A stretch of DNA of 64,000 bases, taken from contig NZ_CP008953.1 in NCBI RefSeq assembly GCF_000732925.1, positions 310,001 to 374,000 on the forward strand, in the 5' to 3' direction. The notes under the pieces were generated by a model. The model ran no database searches and had not been told where the DNA came from. It was given only the letters and a program-made list of their open reading frames with translations. Below, one piece after another: positions 30,080 to 41,124 of this stretch. The translations under genes and the position numbers were made by a program. Position 1 is the first letter of the stretch, and each line of letters begins with the position of its first letter. This stretch comes from Amycolatopsis japonica (GTDB lineage: Bacteria; Actinomycetota; Actinomycetes; Mycobacteriales; Pseudonocardiaceae).

Positions 30080-31048
30080 TCAGGAGACCTCGCCGATCGC
30101 GATGTCGCCTTCGATGGCCGTGATCCGGCCGCCGCGCTCGCCGAGCGCGATCAGACCGTCGCGCGCGTCCGGGGCGCTCAGGCTGACCCGCACCCCCGCG
30201 CGTTCCGCGTCCTTACTGGCCGCAAACGCTTGCGCACCCTCGTGACCCGCGTTGACCGTCACCGCGAGACCACCCGTCGACGCCAGCGAACCCCGCGCCG
30301 CGCCCAGCCGCCCGAGCGCCTCGTCGACGATCGGCAGCAGCGCGTCCCGGTTGCCTTCGGTCATCGCCCGCACCAGCGCCGGGCTCGACCCGGCCACCCG
30401 CGTGCCGTCCGTATAGGACCCGGCGGCCAGCGACATCGCCAGTGGCCCGCCCTGCGCGCCGATCGTGGCCAGGATGGCCGCGAAGATATGCGGCAGATGC
30501 GAGATCCGCGCGACCGTCTCGTCGTGCGAGTCCGCGGGCAGCGGTACGACGTGCGCGCCGACGTCCAGTACGAGCTGGGCGACCACCGCCCACGCCGTCA
30601 GATCGGTGTCGTGTTCGACGCCCAGCACCCACGCCGCGCCGCCGAACAACGCCGGATTGCTCGCCTTCCAGCCCGAGTTCGCCGTCCCGGCCATCGGATG
30701 CCCGCCGACGAACTTCGCGTACGGCGCGCGGCGCCGCACCGAGTCGAGCACCGGCCCCTTCACGCTGGTCACGTCGGTGAGCACGCAGTGCCCGGCGACC
30801 CGCGAAACGGTACGGAGCACCTCTTCGACCGCGGGCAGCGGCACCGCGAGCACGATCATCGCGTCCCGCTCCGCCGCCTTGCTCAGCGCCGCTTCGACCT
30901 GTGTGGTGACGTCGAAACCCGCTCTGCTGGCGGCGTCCGCGTCAGCTTCGGAGGTCGTCGCCCCGAACGTGGTGCGGCCGATCGAATGCGCCGCGCGCAG
31001 CAGCGAACCACCGATCAACCCGAGCCCGATCACGCATACGTCCCGCAC
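30080..31048 (-). CDS. tyrA: Prephenate dehydrogenase
   Basis: 322 residues. The NAD-binding motif GLGLIGGSLL is at residues ~8-17, TDVTSVKGPV and the catalytic-region GGHPMAG near residue 115, and SHLPHIFAAIL further on, all typical of TyrA. It converts prephenate to 4-hydroxyphenylpyruvate in tyrosine synthesis. The C-terminal ~70 residues resemble a small regulatory domain. GTG start at 31048. The neighbouring genes are unrelated to aromatic synthesis. Confidence 0.92.
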   Translation of the reverse strand: MRDVCVIGLGLIGGSLLRAAHSIGRTTFGATTSEADADAASRAGFDVTTQVEAALSKAAERDAMIVLAVPLPAVEEVLRTVSRVAGHCVLTDVTSVKGPVLDSVRRRAPYAKFVGGHPMAGTANSGWKASNPALFGGAAWVLGVEHDTDLTAWAVVAQLVLDVGAHVVPLPADSHDETVARISHLPHIFAAILATIGAQGGPLAMSLAAGSYTDGTRVAGSSPALVRAMTEGNRDALLPIVDEALGRLGAARGSLASTGGLAVTVNAGHEGAQAFAASKDAERAGVRVSLSAPDARDGLIALGERGGRITAIEGDIAIGEVS

Positions 31049-31081
31049 AAGGGTTCATCCTGCCATCTACTAGGCCACTCG

Positions 31082-33109
<2,028 letters not shown>

Positions 33110-33646
33110 TTACGCATCGTGGTGGAATGCCCGGAGGACTTCCTCGAGCCACTCGACGTGGCCCTGTTCGGTTCGGATTCCTCCACGCAGCACGAGGAAC
33201 TGGTGCAACGACTGTCCACTGAGGACGCTCGGGTCGGGGAAGTCGCGCTTCTCGATCAGCAGGTACGCGTCGAGCTGTGCCGCGTGCGCGTCGCGATGCC
33301 GGGTGACCTCGGCGGCGACGGCGGCCGGATCGCCGAGCGCCGCGCCGCGGATCTTCACGGCGAGCTCCCTGGCGGTGGCCGACGGATCGGGTTCGGCGAG
33401 CCAGCGGGCCAGTTCGGCCCGCCCCGCGTCGCCGACGGTGTACACCTTCTTGTCGGGTTTCCCGGACTGCGCGACCTGGTCGACGGTGATCCAGCCCGCG
33501 TCCTCCATCCGCTTGAGGACGCGGTAGATCTGCTGGTGGGTGGCGCTCCACCACAGCCCGATGGACTTCTCGAAGCGGCGCGTCAGCTCGTAGCCCGAGC
33601 CGGACCGCTCGGACAGGGAGACCAGGATCGCGTGCTCCAGTGCCAT
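33110..33646 (-). CDS. PadR-family transcriptional regulator
   Basis: 178 residues. The winged helix LEHAILVSLSERSGSGYELT with WWSATHQQIYRVLKRMEDAG and VYTVGDAGRAELARWL is diagnostic of PadR; the C-terminal part is the helical dimer domain (PF10400-like). ATG at 33646. Two near-identical 12-base repeats cover its start and promoter, suggesting autoregulation, and the reductase gene follows nine bases downstream, so both probably respond to the same ligand. Confidence 0.9.
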   Translation of the reverse strand: MALEHAILVSLSERSGSGYELTRRFEKSIGLWWSATHQQIYRVLKRMEDAGWITVDQVAQSGKPDKKVYTVGDAGRAELARWLAEPDPSATARELAVKIRGAALGDPAAVAAEVTRHRDAHAAQLDAYLLIEKRDFPDPSVLSGQSLHQFLVLRGGIRTEQGHVEWLEEVLRAFHHDA

Positions 33647-33674
33647 GCACCTAGTTTCATATGCACCTAGTTGC
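33645..33674. promoter_or_regulatory. Direct-repeat operator at the PadR promoter
   Basis: ATGCACCTAGTT occurs twice (33645-33656 and 33661-33672), 16 bp apart, and the second copy forms TGCACCTAGTTGCA, which is nearly palindromic. The position over the PadR start suggests autorepression. Confidence 0.6.
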
Positions 33675-33701
33675 ACTGCAAGGCGACGCACGTCACAAGC
33701 G

Positions 33702-33750
33702 CGTGAAGGCCCCCTTCCCTCGGCTGAGTCGCGGGAAGGGGGCCTTCACG
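33702..33750. terminator. GTGAAGGCC-family hairpin
   Basis: An 18-bp perfect stem (33702-33719 with 33733-33750) with a 13-base loop lies just downstream of the methyltransferase gene end. A T-less terminator is likely. It shares CGTGAAGGCC with the hairpins at 14870 and 18109. Confidence 0.7.
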
Positions 33751-33758
33751 GGAAAAAG

Positions 33759-34601
33759 CTACGGCTTGCGGGCGATCCCGCCGATCACGCGGGACTCCGA
33801 CGGCGAAGCGGCGAAGATCGTCTTCTCGTCCGGGTGCCACGCCGGCGCGTAGACCAGGCCCGGCTCCAGCAGCGGCCAGCCGCCGAAGAAGCGCCGGAAC
33901 TCGTCCATGGTGCGCAGGAAACCGGGGTTCGTCGTGGTCTCGTAGTACTCGAGGATGTCCAGCAGCGCCTGCCGTTCCTCGTCGTTGGCCGGGTTCTCGT
34001 TCGTCATCTGCGAGAGAACCAGCAGCGAACCCGGCGCGAGCCGGTCGCGGTAGAAGTCCAGCAGCCCGTCCGGGTCCTGCTCGTCCTTGATGAAGTGCAT
34101 GACCGCGTTGACCACCAGCGCGATCGGTTCGCGGACGTCGATGATGCCGGAGTCCATCACCCGGTTCCAGAGGTCCTCGGGATCGAACAGATCCGCCGCG
34201 ATCGCGTGGTGGCGGTCCGGGTCGGCGGTGTCGGCGAGCAGCAGCGTCGAATGCGCGAGCGCGATCGGCTCGTTGTCGATGTAGAGGACGTGCGTGTCCT
34301 CCTGCGGCCGCGCCTCGTCGGCGACCTCGTGCACGTTGCCCGCGGTCGGCAGCCCGGAGCCGATGTCGACGAACTGCTTGATGCCCAGTTCCGCGCAGTG
34401 CCGCACGGCCCGGCCGAGGAACTGCCTGCTGGTCTTGCAGTAGTCGCCCATGAGCGGCAGGCGCTCGCGCACCTTCTCGGCGAAGTTGCGGTCGATGGCG
34501 TAGTGCGTGTCGCCGCCGATGAAGTAGTCGTAGACGCGGGCCGCGGACGGCCGGTCCAAGCTGTTCTCGACGGCCTTGAGCGCCGCGTCGTGATCGATCA
34601 T
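33759..34601 (-). CDS. SAM-dependent methyltransferase (DUF574 / Methyltransf_19)
   Basis: About 280 residues. N-terminal SLDRPSAARVYDYFIGGDTH, then QFVDIGSGLPTAGNVHE (SAM site), VLYIDNEPIALAHS and VVNAVMHFI are hallmarks of the actinobacterial S-adenosyl methyltransferase family. Genomes carry many copies, some next to antibiotic or signalling clusters; substrates are mostly unknown. The ATG at 34601 is chosen because AAAGGG lies six bases upstream; an ATG at 34607 would have no spacer. It is downstream of the OhrR gene on the same strand. Confidence 0.86.
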   Translation of the reverse strand: MIDHDAALKAVENSLDRPSAARVYDYFIGGDTHYAIDRNFAEKVRERLPLMGDYCKTSRQFLGRAVRHCAELGIKQFVDIGSGLPTAGNVHEVADEARPQEDTHVLYIDNEPIALAHSTLLLADTADPDRHHAIAADLFDPEDLWNRVMDSGIIDVREPIALVVNAVMHFIKDEQDPDGLLDFYRDRLAPGSLLVLSQMTNENPANDEERQALLDILEYYETTTNPGFLRTMDEFRRFFGGWPLLEPGLVYAPAWHPDEKTIFAASPSESRVIGGIARKP

Positions 34602-34634
34602 CGTCATCCCTTTGTCCGCGCCGGAAATCCCATG

Positions 34635-35102
34635 CTAACCGGCCGGGACGTAGGCCTCGCGGTAGGCGTTCACGGATTCGGTCAAGCGATCGAGCTCCGC
34701 GCGGGTGCGGGCGAGACCGGCCGCGTCGAGTCCCATCGCGTCGCCGATGATCTTCGGGATCCCGCTCGCGCGTTCCCTGAGCGCGGCGCCGTCCCCGGTC
34801 AGGCTGATACGCACGGACCGCTCGTCGTCGGCCTGCCGGACGCGCTGGACCAGTCCGGACTTCTCCAGCCGTTTGAGCAGCGGGGACAGCGTGCCGGAGT
34901 CGAGGTTCAGCACGGTGCCGAGCTCCTTGACCAGCCGCTCGTCCTCCTCCCAGAGCGCGAGCATCACCAGATACTGGGGATAGGTCAGGCCCAGATCGTC
35001 GAGCACCACGCGGTAAAGCGCGGTGACGGCCCGCGATGCCGCGTAGAGCCCGAAGCACAGCTGATCGTCCAGGCACAGCGACCCGGTGTTGTCCGTGGGC
35101 AT
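34635..35102 (-). CDS. OhrR-type redox-sensing MarR regulator
   Basis: 155 residues. The N-terminal [20 protein letters not shown] carries the peroxide-sensing cysteine (residue 16) in the OhrR position. The winged helix follows ([39 protein letters not shown]). OhrR proteins release DNA when this Cys is oxidised by organic hydroperoxides. ATG at 35102 with GGAGGA upstream. It is divergent from an esterase and not from an ohr peroxidase; the palindrome between them is a plausible operator. Confidence 0.87.
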   Translation of the reverse strand: MPTDNTGSLCLDDQLCFGLYAASRAVTALYRVVLDDLGLTYPQYLVMLALWEEDERLVKELGTVLNLDSGTLSPLLKRLEKSGLVQRVRQADDERSVRISLTGDGAALRERASGIPKIIGDAMGLDAAGLARTRAELDRLTESVNAYREAYVPAG

Positions 35103-35182
35103 CGGTCCTCCTTCTCCCCATGGTGCGCCGATCATGCCGCACCTCGCCATGGGAGTGGGGTAAATCTCCTTGGGTGCATTTT

Positions 35183-35196
35183 AGTTGTGCACAACT
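35183..35196. promoter_or_regulatory. OhrR operator palindrome
   Basis: AGTTGTGCACAACT is a perfect 14-bp palindrome with the TTG/CAA half-sites typical of OhrR/MarR operators, in the spacer between the divergent OhrR and esterase genes. Confidence 0.7.
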
Positions 35197-35246
35197 GAGT
35201 TGCGAGCTACCTTTACCGCATCGACTTCGGAACCCAGGAGGCAGAA

Positions 35247-36194
35247 ATGACCGCCAACCCGCACAACCTGGCCCTCGAACCGGCCGCGCAGGCCTTCGTC
35301 GAGGCCACCGCCACGCCGCCGTTCCTCTTCCAGCTGCCGCCGGAGGAAGGACGCAAGGCCGTCGACGAGGTCCAGGGCGGCGACGTCGAACTGCCCGCCG
35401 CGGACGTCGAGACCACGCACGTGGACGGTGTCGAGGTCCGCATCGTGCGGCCGCAGGGTGCGACCGGGCCGCTGCCCGTGATCGTCTACATCCACGGCGC
35501 CGGCTGGGTCTTCGGGAACTTCCACACCCACGAGCGCCTGGTCCGCGAACTCGCCGTCGGCGCGGGCGCGGCGGTCGTCTTCCCCGAATACGACCGCTCG
35601 CCGGAGGCGCGCTACCCGGTCGCCATCGAGCAGAACTACGCCGTGGCGAAGTGGGTCGCCGAGCACGGCGCCGAAAACGGGCTCGACGGCACGAAGATCG
35701 CGATCGCCGGAGACTCCGTCGGCGGGAACATGACCGCGGCGCTCACCTTGCTCGCCAAGCAGCGCGGCGACGTCACCTTCCGTCAGCAGGTGCTCTTCTA
35801 CCCGGTCACCGACGCGAGCTTCGAGACCGAGTCCTACCGGCGGTTCGCCGAGGGCTACTTCCTCGCGCTCGACGGCATGAAGTGGTTCTGGGACCAGTAC
35901 ACGACCGATCCGGCGCAGCGCGCGGAAATCACCGCGTCGCCGCTGCGGGCGAGCCTCGACGAGCTGGCCGGTCTCCCGCCCGCGCTGGTGATCACGGCCG
36001 AGGCCGACGTCCTGCGCGACGAAGGCGAGGCGTACGCCGCGAAGCTGCGTCAGGCCGGTGTGCCGGTGACGGCCGTGCGATACCAGGGCATCGTCCACGA
36101 CTTCGTCATGCTCAACACGTTGCGCGAAACGCACGCCGCGGAGGCCGCGATAAAGCAGGCGATCGGCGTGCTGCGTACCGCTCTCGCAGGCTGA
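35247..36194 (+). CDS. HSL-family alpha/beta hydrolase (esterase)
   Basis: 315 residues. The hormone-sensitive-lipase oxyanion motif HGAGW (usually HGGG) is near residue 82, nucleophile elbow GDSVGGN near 153, acid in ITAEADVLRDEGEAYA and His in GIVHDFVML. It hydrolyses short acyl esters in the cytoplasm. ATG with AGGAGG six bases upstream. Divergent from the OhrR-type gene, so it may be induced by organic peroxides or by ligands of that regulator. Confidence 0.9.
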   Translation: MTANPHNLALEPAAQAFVEATATPPFLFQLPPEEGRKAVDEVQGGDVELPAADVETTHVDGVEVRIVRPQGATGPLPVIVYIHGAGWVFGNFHTHERLVRELAVGAGAAVVFPEYDRSPEARYPVAIEQNYAVAKWVAEHGAENGLDGTKIAIAGDSVGGNMTAALTLLAKQRGDVTFRQQVLFYPVTDASFETESYRRFAEGYFLALDGMKWFWDQYTTDPAQRAEITASPLRASLDELAGLPPALVITAEADVLRDEGEAYAAKLRQAGVPVTAVRYQGIVHDFVMLNTLRETHAAEAAIKQAIGVLRTALAG

Positions 36195-36211
36195 GTAGTC
36201 CGGAACCCGGT

Positions 36212-36243
36212 TTGTCCAGGGTGACACGCGTCACCCTGGACAA
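36212..36243. terminator. Perfect 14-bp hairpin after the esterase gene
   Basis: TTGTCCAGGGTGAC and GTCACCCTGGACAA are perfect inverted arms with a four-base loop. It follows the esterase stop by 17 bases and precedes the next plus-strand gene, so it is a terminator or an operator. Confidence 0.6.
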
Positions 36244-36330
36244 CACTTCCCGGTGGTCGCACGTCTCTTGATCCAGATGTGGGAAGTGCGGTGCGGGGGC
36301 GTGCCGCGGCCGGAGAGGGACACGATCGCC

Positions 36331-37548
36331 ATGGGACTGGGACTGAGTGCCATCCGGCTCGATTCGACACTGAACCTCGTCATCGTCCTGGTGCTGACGC
36401 TGCTCGCGATCATCGCCGTCCCGTTCCTCTGGGAACGCTGGCGCCGCAAGGTTCTCGGCCGCAGCGGCACGATCCTCGTCGCGGTCGTGCTGGTGGTGGT
36501 CAGCGCCGGGATGGGCGGGAACATGATCGGCGGGTTCTTCCCGACGGTCGGCGCCCTGTTCGGTACCGGCGTGTACTCCGGCGAGAGTGTCGACGCGGTC
36601 GCCGGGCAGAACGGTTCGGATCTCGACAAACTGCGTGACGCCGGGGCGATGCGGGCCAAGGAGGGCAAGGGTTCCGTCGTGCACATGACGGTGACCGGCA
36701 AGCGCACCGGCCTCACCCGCGACGTCTCGGTGTACTTCCCGCCCCAGTACTACGATCCCGCGTTCCGGTCGCTCAAATTCCCGGTCATCGAATGGATCCC
36801 GAACTACCCGTCCGGGCCCGAAGTGGTCACCGGTCCCTACGAACTGCCCGCCAAACTCGACGCGGCCATCGCGAAGCACGTGCTCCCGCCGACCCTGGTG
36901 ATCATCCCGGACCCGACCGGGAAACCGAAGGTCGGCCACGACACCGAATGCATCGACGAGGTCAACGGGACCGCCAACGACACCTACCTGACCGCCGACA
37001 TCCGCGACTGGGCGATCGAGAAACTCGGCGCCAACCCGCAGCGGAAGGCGTGGACGATGGCGGGCTGGTCGTCGGGCGGATACTGCGCGATGAACCTGGT
37101 GACGCGGCATCCGCAGTGGTACGGCCAGGCGGCGAGCGTCAGCGGGTACTACAAGGCCTCGGTGGACGCGGAGACGGAGAACCTGTTCAAGGGCAGGCAG
37201 GACATCGTCGACGCGAACACGGTCACGGTGAACCTGCAGAAGCATCCGTCGCCCGTCGACATCCTCGCGATCGCGGGGGACAAGGAAAGCTTCGAGAGCT
37301 TCTCGATCGACCAGATCCAGGCGGCCGTCCGCGCGCCCGCGACGCTTTCGTCGTGGCGGATCCCGGACGCCGGGCACAACATGAACACCTTCAAGGCGCA
37401 GGTGCCCGACGTGCTGGCGTGGATCGGCGCGCGGACCGTGCCGCCGTGCGCACCGCAGGACAAGAAGATCATCACCAACGGCGGCGTCACGCCATGGCCG
37501 CTGCCGAACACCGGCGCCAAGGGCGCGCTAGTGGACGTCGTCGAGTGA
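36331..37548 (+). CDS. Membrane-anchored esterase of the antigen-85/esterase D type
   Basis: 405 residues. Two hydrophobic segments (LNLVIVLVLTLLAIIAVPFL and TILVAVVLVVVSAGMGGNMI) precede an extracytoplasmic alpha/beta-hydrolase domain. The nucleophile is in MAGWSSGGYCAMNL, the acid probably in AIAGDKESFESF and the His in PDAGHNMNTF. Similar actinobacterial proteins belong to the putative esterase family that includes mycolyltransferases. ATG at 36331 with GGAGAGGG upstream. It overlaps the convergent DUF2236 gene by 21 bases. Substrate unknown. Confidence 0.83.
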   Translation: MGLGLSAIRLDSTLNLVIVLVLTLLAIIAVPFLWERWRRKVLGRSGTILVAVVLVVVSAGMGGNMIGGFFPTVGALFGTGVYSGESVDAVAGQNGSDLDKLRDAGAMRAKEGKGSVVHMTVTGKRTGLTRDVSVYFPPQYYDPAFRSLKFPVIEWIPNYPSGPEVVTGPYELPAKLDAAIAKHVLPPTLVIIPDPTGKPKVGHDTECIDEVNGTANDTYLTADIRDWAIEKLGANPQRKAWTMAGWSSGGYCAMNLVTRHPQWYGQAASVSGYYKASVDAETENLFKGRQDIVDANTVTVNLQKHPSPVDILAIAGDKESFESFSIDQIQAAVRAPATLSSWRIPDAGHNMNTFKAQVPDVLAWIGARTVPPCAPQDKKIITNGGVTPWPLPNTGAKGALVDVVE

Positions 37549-38379
37549 CTTGGCCCGGTAAGCCTTGGGGTACAAGCGGATCCGGTCGGGAACCCGTTTC
37601 CCGGCCGCCCGCGTGATCGCTCCGAGGCGCCGGAGACGGCGTTCGTCGGTATCTGTCCACTTGAGACTCAAGCGTTCGCGAAGAGCCGGTGGCAGCAAGC
37701 CGATCGCGCACAGGGTCAGCACGTTCCCGCCCGCCGGCCGCACGGGGCGCCACAGGGCTTCCGGCAAGAACCACCACGGGGGCGGTGGTGTGTCGCGCAT
37801 GGTGATCGAGCGGAGCAGTTCCCGGACCGTGTGGTTGTCTTCGAGCCGGTTCGCGACGACGTCGTCGAAGTAGGCCTCGAATCCTTCGAGGTCCTCCGGC
37901 ATGTGGTGCTCACGGAGGCCGAGCAGCAGTCCGACGCGTCGCCATTCCGCGTAGAACCGGCGCTTTTCCTTGTCGGGCAACGGCTGGACGAAGACCTCGT
38001 GCATGCGGACGGTCGTCCAGAACGTCGAGCCGTGCACCCACCAGTACGCCTCGGGGTTCAGCGCGTGATAGCGCTCGCCGTGATGGTCGACGCCCTTGAT
38101 CGCCTTGTGCATCTCGCGGAGCCGCTCGGCCTCCGCGACCGCCTCCCGGCCGCCGAAAACCTGGCTCAGCAAGGAATCGATGGTCCGGTCGAGGCGGCCC
38201 CACGGGTCTTCGGTGTAGTTCGAATGGTCGTGGACGCCGGCGCCGACCACCGGATGCGCGACCTGCAACAGCAACGCCGTCCCCGCGCCGAGCAGCAGTC
38301 TCCGGTCGCCGACCACGTGCCAGGCAACGGAATCCGGGCCGAGCGGGGTCACGGTGGGCAGGCGGGCTTCGGTGCTCAT
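37528..38379 (-). CDS. MpaB/DUF2236-family oxygenase-like protein
   Basis: 283 residues with the DUF2236 features LLLGAGTALLLQVAHPVVGA, GVHDHSNYTEDPWGRLDRT and YWWVHGSTFWTTVRMHEVF. The family includes MpaB and the latex-clearing proteins and is heme dependent, with several conserved His. ATG at 38379 preceded by GGGAGGT. Substrate unknown; no neighbours suggest a pathway. Confidence 0.88.
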   Translation of the reverse strand: MSTEARLPTVTPLGPDSVAWHVVGDRRLLLGAGTALLLQVAHPVVGAGVHDHSNYTEDPWGRLDRTIDSLLSQVFGGREAVAEAERLREMHKAIKGVDHHGERYHALNPEAYWWVHGSTFWTTVRMHEVFVQPLPDKEKRRFYAEWRRVGLLLGLREHHMPEDLEGFEAYFDDVVANRLEDNHTVRELLRSITMRDTPPPPWWFLPEALWRPVRPAGGNVLTLCAIGLLPPALRERLSLKWTDTDERRLRRLGAITRAAGKRVPDRIRLYPKAYRAKSLDDVH

Positions 38380-38424
38380 GACGACCTCCCGAGAGAGTGG
38401 CGTGACGCCACTGTCCCACCTTGT

Positions 38425-39351
38425 TTACACCTCGTCAATAGCGGGAAGCAGTGCCTTGACCACCTCCGTCACCCGTCGGCCCGCCCCGGCGTAGGTGGTC
38501 GACAACGGTTGCGAGGTCAGGACGACGACGATGTAGCGGTCGTCTTCGCCGACCACGCCCGAGCTGTGCAGGATCCGCGAGCCGCGGCAGCACGCCCAGC
38601 CCTGTTTGATCGACCAGGGAAGGGAACCGACGGCGTCCGGGATGCCGAAGTACTGCCGGATCCCGTCGGAGCCGTTCTCCGTCGCGCCGCTCAACGCCCG
38701 CATGATCGTCGTGCGCGGTCCGGCGCCCGCCTTGTCCAGCAGGTAGCGGTAGACCTTCACGACGTCCGCGGCGGTGATCCGGGTGTCGCCCCAGCGGCCG
38801 GGATCCTCGGGCGGACGCGTACCGCCGAGGCCGATCTTGGCCGCCCAGCGGGTCACGATCGTGGGGCCGCCGAGGGCCGTCCACAGTCTGCTGGCGATGT
38901 CGTCGTCGCTGACCGACAGCATCCGCTGCACGGTGCTCGACGGTGTGCCGGCTTGAAGCGCTTCCAACGCGATGAGGAGCTTCACGAGTGACGCCGAGGT
39001 GTAGGACCGTTCCGACCTGAGCGAAACGGTGCTCTTCTTGGCCGTGCGGTCGTAGACGACCACGCTCACCTGCCCGCCGGGGACGAGGTCCGCGAGGGCT
39101 TGGCTGTCGACGGATTTCGGTGGCGGACCCGGCGCCGCCGAGGACGAGGGCGTCGGGGACACGACCGGATCCTCCGGTTCGACCTCGACTTCGACGGACG
39201 GCGCCGGGGTGCTCGGCACCGCCTCCGCGACCGCCACCGGACCGGGACGCGACGTCGGGATCAGGACCATCGCGAGGATGGCGCCCAGGCACAGCCCCAC
39301 CAGGAGGAAGACTCCGCTCACCTTGCCCACATGACCTGTTGACCGCGTCAC
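38425..39351 (-). CDS. Membrane-anchored class A beta-lactamase-like serine hydrolase
   Basis: 308 residues. A hydrophobic anchor (VSGVFLLVGLCLGAILAMVL, residues ~11-30) is followed by a Pro/Ser/Glu-rich linker and a penicillin-recognising fold. The SxxK motif is SASLVKLL, SDD takes the SxN position and KQGWA the KTG position. Without a clear class A Glu motif it may be a peptidase or transpeptidase-like protein and not a true beta-lactamase. The GTG at 39351 has no ribosome site, so the start is uncertain; a GTG seven codons later is possible. Confidence 0.75.
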   Translation of the reverse strand: MTRSTGHVGKVSGVFLLVGLCLGAILAMVLIPTSRPGPVAVAEAVPSTPAPSVEVEVEPEDPVVSPTPSSSAAPGPPPKSVDSQALADLVPGGQVSVVVYDRTAKKSTVSLRSERSYTSASLVKLLIALEALQAGTPSSTVQRMLSVSDDDIASRLWTALGGPTIVTRWAAKIGLGGTRPPEDPGRWGDTRITAADVVKVYRYLLDKAGAGPRTTIMRALSGATENGSDGIRQYFGIPDAVGSLPWSIKQGWACCRGSRILHSSGVVGEDDRYIVVVLTSQPLSTTYAGAGRRVTEVVKALLPAIDEV

Positions 39352-39461
39352 CCGTTCGTGTTCACGGGTAGCCCGTTCGGACGACGCTGTTTGTCCGGAA
39401 GGGCAGCGGGGTATCCGGGGTCCAGCGTGAATTCAGGTCGCCAACTCTGGGAGGCGGAGCA

Positions 39462-40058
39462 ATGGCACGTGCACAACGCGCTCGTATCCGGACGGCGGGG
39501 CTCCAGCCCGCTCAGGTTCTCGCCGGGCTGTCGAGCCTGGCCTTCCTGGTGTTCGGGATCGTGGGCTTCACCAGGACGGGATTCGCCGATTTCGCCGGGC
39601 GCAGCGACGCGACCGTGCTCGGCTTCTCGGTGAACCCCCTGTACAACCTCGGTTTCGTCCTGCTGGGCGCGATCGGGCTGCTGCTGACCTTCGGGTCGGG
39701 GCGGTCCCGGGTCTTCGGTTTCCTGACGTTCGTCGCCTTCGGGGTACTGTTCGTCTGGGGCCTCATGATCACGGGGACCGTTTCGACGAACCCGGTCTCA
39801 CAGGCCGGTAACCCGTTCAACCTCAACGGGCCGGACAACTGGCTGCACCTCGGCCTCGCCGCGCTCGGGCTGGTGATCGCGTTCCTGCCCGCACGGCACA
39901 AGGTGCTGCTGCCGGAGGACGAAGAGGAGACCGTGGTCGCGGACCGGGCGGACAGCGCCACGGCCGTCGAACCCCTTCCGGACGATTCGCGACGGCCGAA
40001 GCACGGAAAAGGCCCGACCGTCGCTCGGGAAGAGCGACCGCCGGGCCTGGCCCACTAG
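39462..40058 (+). CDS. DUF4383 integral membrane protein
   Basis: 198 residues with four membrane helices (LAGLSSLAFLVFGIVGF, LYNLGFVLLGAIGLLLTF, GFLTFVAFGVLFVWGLMI, WLHLGLAALGLVIAFL) and a charged cytoplasmic tail. NPLYNLGFVLLGAIGL and FNLNGPDNWLHLGLA are hallmarks of DUF4383, a family common in actinobacteria with unknown function. Convergent with the lipoprotein gene, four bases apart. Confidence 0.85.
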   Translation: MARAQRARIRTAGLQPAQVLAGLSSLAFLVFGIVGFTRTGFADFAGRSDATVLGFSVNPLYNLGFVLLGAIGLLLTFGSGRSRVFGFLTFVAFGVLFVWGLMITGTVSTNPVSQAGNPFNLNGPDNWLHLGLAALGLVIAFLPARHKVLLPEDEEETVVADRADSATAVEPLPDDSRRPKHGKGPTVAREERPPGLAH

Positions 40059-40061
40059 CGC

Positions 40062-41042
40062 TCAGTAGCCGGAATCCTGGGCGGGAGCGTCTTCCTCCTT
40101 CTTGGGGGCGGCGTTCCCGCTCTGCGCTGCCTTGTCCTTCACCGGCGCGGTGCTCTTGCAGCCGGCGGGCTCGATGACGAACCAGGTGCCGCCGACGCCG
40201 TGACCATTGGCCTCGCCCGCGTTGGCGTCCTTGGCGTAGCGGTAGACGGCCCAGCCGCCGACGGTGACCTGCATGGTGCCGTCCGCGCGCTTCACCTTGC
40301 CGAGCAGCTTCTGGTCGATGCCTTCGAGCTGGACGTCGCCCTCGGCGAGCACCGGCGGCCAGGCCTTCGCGCAGTCACCGTTGCAGGTCGGCTGCTTGTT
40401 CTTCTTGTCCTTGGTGAACATGTACAGCGTGAAGCCGTCTTGGTCCACAATGGCCGGTCCGATGCCGTCGACGTTGCTCGCGACGAGCTTCGTGTCGCCG
40501 CCCTTTTGTTCGGCCGGAGCCTCCTTCGCCGCCTGGCCCGCCTTGCCGCCCTTGGCATTCGCGGCGTACCAGGTGCTGCCGACGCCCTGCCCCTTCGCTT
40601 CGCCGGCCTTGGCGTCCTTGGCGTAGCGATAAAGCGCCCAGCCGCCGACGGTGACCTGCTTGCGCCCATCGGCACGGGTCACTTCGCCGACCAGGGCCTG
40701 ATCCACGCCTTCGATCTGGACTTCGCCTTCGGCCAGCACCGGCGGCCAGGCCTTCGCGCAGTCACCGTCGCAATTGGACTTCGGCGGCTTCGCGCTGTCC
40801 TTGTCGAAGCGGTACAAGGTGAAACCGTCCTTGTCGACGAGGACCTGGCCGAGATTCCCGGCTTCGGCCACGGCCACCTTGGTCTCACCCTTGGCCGCGG
40901 GGGCGTTCCCGCCCGCCCCGGCCACCGCCGCGGCGGGAGCGACGGCGGGGGCCGCCGCCTCGGTGCCGCCGGAGCAGGCCGACAGCACCACCAGACCCGC
41001 GGCCGCGGACGCCGCTGCGACGACGAAACGCTTGCGAAGCAT
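40062..41042 (-). CDS. Lipoprotein with duplicated COG4315-type repeat
   Basis: 326 residues with a lipobox LSACSGG at residues ~20-26, so it is a lipid-anchored surface protein. Two similar ~120-residue domains follow, each with DxDGFTLYRFDKD or DQDGFTLYMFTKD, CxGDCAKAWPPVLAEG, then VTVGGWALYRYAKDA (residues ~55-155 and ~190-300). This secreted repeat family (PF03640) has unknown function; the conserved Cys pair probably forms a disulphide. ATG with AAGGAG upstream. The duplication is recent enough that CAKAWPPVLAEG is identical in both halves. Confidence 0.88.
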   Translation of the reverse strand: MLRKRFVVAAASAAAGLVVLSACSGGTEAAAPAVAPAAAVAGAGGNAPAAKGETKVAVAEAGNLGQVLVDKDGFTLYRFDKDSAKPPKSNCDGDCAKAWPPVLAEGEVQIEGVDQALVGEVTRADGRKQVTVGGWALYRYAKDAKAGEAKGQGVGSTWYAANAKGGKAGQAAKEAPAEQKGGDTKLVASNVDGIGPAIVDQDGFTLYMFTKDKKNKQPTCNGDCAKAWPPVLAEGDVQLEGIDQKLLGKVKRADGTMQVTVGGWAVYRYAKDANAGEANGHGVGGTWFVIEPAGCKSTAPVKDKAAQSGNAAPKKEEDAPAQDSGY

Positions 41043-41124
41043 GGGATTTCTCCTTGTTCGTAGGGGTTCCGCGGCTTGGCGCGGTGAGCTTGTACCCCCT
41101 ACACGGAGCCGGTTCGAGACCGGT